Assembly (NCBI RefSeq): GCF_001076885.1
Contig: NZ_JVDT01000244.1
Span: 1 to 35,767 of the forward strand
Direction: 5' to 3'
DNA length: 35,767 nucleotides
Source: Bacillus sp. 522_BSPC
Lineage (GTDB): Bacteria > Bacillota > Bacilli > Bacillales > Cytobacillaceae
A program made the position numbers and the translations under genes. Positions 34,537 to 35,767 of the stretch are shown here, piece by piece. Every line of letters starts with the position of its first letter. Within the stretch, counting starts at the first letter, position 1. The notes under the pieces were generated by a model, which was not told where the DNA came from, searched no databases, and saw only the letters and a list, made by a program, of their open reading frames with translations.

Positions 34537-35523
34537 TTACTTTAAATGAGCCTCTACATAATTTTGTGCTTCTGTTTGTAGTTTATTATATTGGATAGCT
34601 TCATCCTCAAAATAAATCTTATTCTTAACATTAAAATTTTCAATCGTATCCCACTCTAAAGCTACTTCTGCACGATATACATAACTAGCATTTCCAATTA
34701 AATCTATGCGGTATTGTCCATTTTGATGGTGAACAATACAGCGAACTTTCCCGCCATTATTATACACATCAACATAAGTATTTTCTTCATTAAATCCATT
34801 TAATATCGTAACGAGGGTAGATGCGCTCATCGCTGTACCGCATGCATTAGTAAAACCAACTCCTCGTTCATAAGTACGAACATAGATACTACCTTTATCT
34901 AAAATCGATACAAAGCTAACATTAACTCCGTCTGGAAAGTATTCATTTGACCCATTCACATATTTACTTAAAGTTTCCTGTACTTCAGAATCCAGTACCT
35001 CTTTATTCACTAACGTAATTAAATGTGGGTTTGGTACTGCTAACGCAGTAAATAACAAATCTTCATGCAGTCCTGGAATCTTCTCATTCAGTAGTGTATC
35101 TGATTCTAATTGTAATGGAAGATCTTCTGTCTTAAAGGAAACTGGAGATATTTCTACCAAATAAGTTGGAATGTTTGGATAAATATCCTCTTCATTTTTC
35201 ACTTCCAGATTAGCTTTCATCGTTTCAATTACAGCCTCTTCTACTTTAAGCAATTCACAAACATAACGGGCAACACAACGAATACCATTTCCGCACATAG
35301 ACGCTTCCGAACCATCTGCATTAAATACTCTCATTCTTGCATCGGCTACTTGACTTGACATTACATAAAGAATTCCGTCAGCTCCCAAGGAAGACTCTCT
35401 ATTACAGAGCGCTTTAGCTAACGTCGCTCTTTCTTCTTCAGAAAACTGATAATCATCTGATATCTCATCTATAATTAAAAAATCATTTCCACTTCCATGA
35501 CATTTTGTAATTTTTATATTCAT
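34537..35523 (-). CDS. dapF: Diaminopimelate epimerase DapF
   Basis: A 328-residue PLP-independent epimerase that converts LL- to meso-diaminopimelate for lysine and peptidoglycan. The two catalytic Cys are Cys77 in MCGNGIRC and Cys228 in NACGTAMS; HGSGNDF opens the N-terminal lobe and ERGVGFT precedes the second Cys. It is some 40-50 residues longer than usual (about 275-285) because of an acidic C-terminal tail from about residue 283. The ATG at 35523 has GGAGG nine bases upstream; the frame's earlier ATG (35550) has none. It is single-gene, flanked on both sides by copies of the same repeat. Confidence 0.94.
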   Translation of the reverse strand: MNIKITKCHGSGNDFLIIDEISDDYQFSEEERATLAKALCNRESSLGADGILYVMSSQVADARMRVFNADGSEASMCGNGIRCVARYVCELLKVEEAVIETMKANLEVKNEEDIYPNIPTYLVEISPVSFKTEDLPLQLESDTLLNEKIPGLHEDLLFTALAVPNPHLITLVNKEVLDSEVQETLSKYVNGSNEYFPDGVNVSFVSILDKGSIYVRTYERGVGFTNACGTAMSASTLVTILNGFNEENTYVDVYNNGGKVRCIVHHQNGQYRIDLIGNASYVYRAEVALEWDTIENFNVKNKIYFEDEAIQYNKLQTEAQNYVEAHLK

Positions 35524-35627
35524 TTCCCTATTCCTCCAAGCTGATATCAATCTTCTTCCATTTTACCGTTCCTGCATTTAACCTGCAATTAATTCTTATT
35601 AGTAAAAGAGAACAGAAAATAACAAAA

Positions 35628-35758
35628 GAGGCTGGGACAAAACTAAATAACCAACCTTTAAAGACAAATACTCTCTAATTTAGCTCTTAAATAAAGCTAC
35701 TATCTCATGATGATTATCTATGATTTTAAATATAGTCAAGTATAAAAACTAAGTCGTT
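35628..35758. repeat. Intergenic repeat, copy 2
   Basis: Begins GAGGCTGGGACAAAACTAAA and ends AAAAACTAAGTCGTT, about 85% identical to copy 1 at 34176-34304. The window ends seven bases later, so any outer inverted end is not visible. Confidence 0.85.
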
Positions 35759-35767
35759 CCATTGCGC

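Overview
The window looks like chromosome of an endospore-forming Bacillaceae species. The DNA is A+T-rich, the ribosome binding sites are strong AGGAGG-type, and TTG and GTG starts are frequent. The gene content fits: a SpoIISA-type toxin, glpPFKD in the Bacillus order, a CshA helicase, CspA-family proteins, and a Ku/LigD end-joining locus. I cannot name the species. Nothing indicates a plasmid or prophage. There are no rRNA, tRNA or CRISPR loci.

Left part (1-8.5 kb). Two divergent DUF4183-type proteins come first. They are followed by an acetyltransferase and an ECF sigma factor with its DUF4179 anti-sigma. A short operon of an acetyltransferase and a histidine phosphatase ends in a decayed peptidase-S51-like pseudogene. 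Next is a SpoIISA toxin with two small, mutually similar antitoxin candidates downstream, which resembles a SpoIISABC system.

Middle part (8.5-19 kb). A second-type methionyl-tRNA synthetase sits behind a Met-specific T-box. A methyltransferase and a PH-domain protein follow. Then comes an operon with a possibly leaderless winged-helix regulator and two paralogous PspB-like membrane proteins. A DUF3298-type exported protein, a MazG/PRA-PH-like protein and several small hypothetical genes lead to a CidR-CidA-CidB cluster with a recognisable promoter and operator.

Right part (18.5-35.8 kb). A loose cold-adaptation group (YdjO, two Csp proteins, CshA) precedes folD, which has a ZTP riboswitch. 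The glycerol regulon follows: GlpP, GlpF, GlpK and GlpD. Both the glpF and glpD leaders carry terminator hairpins opened by the same GGAGA-N3-GGAGA motif, as expected for GlpP antitermination, and a CcpA box overlaps the glpF promoter. After a PAP2 phosphatase comes the end-joining locus: Ku, an OB-plus-polymerase LigD lacking its ligase domain, and a separate convergent ATP-dependent ligase. The window ends with dapF between two copies of an intergenic repeat.

The items most worth follow-up are the three-part SpoIIS locus, the regulator/PspB-like operon, the split LigD, the shared GlpP leader motif, and two unexplained G+C-rich intergenic islands near 24.25 and 30.05 kb.
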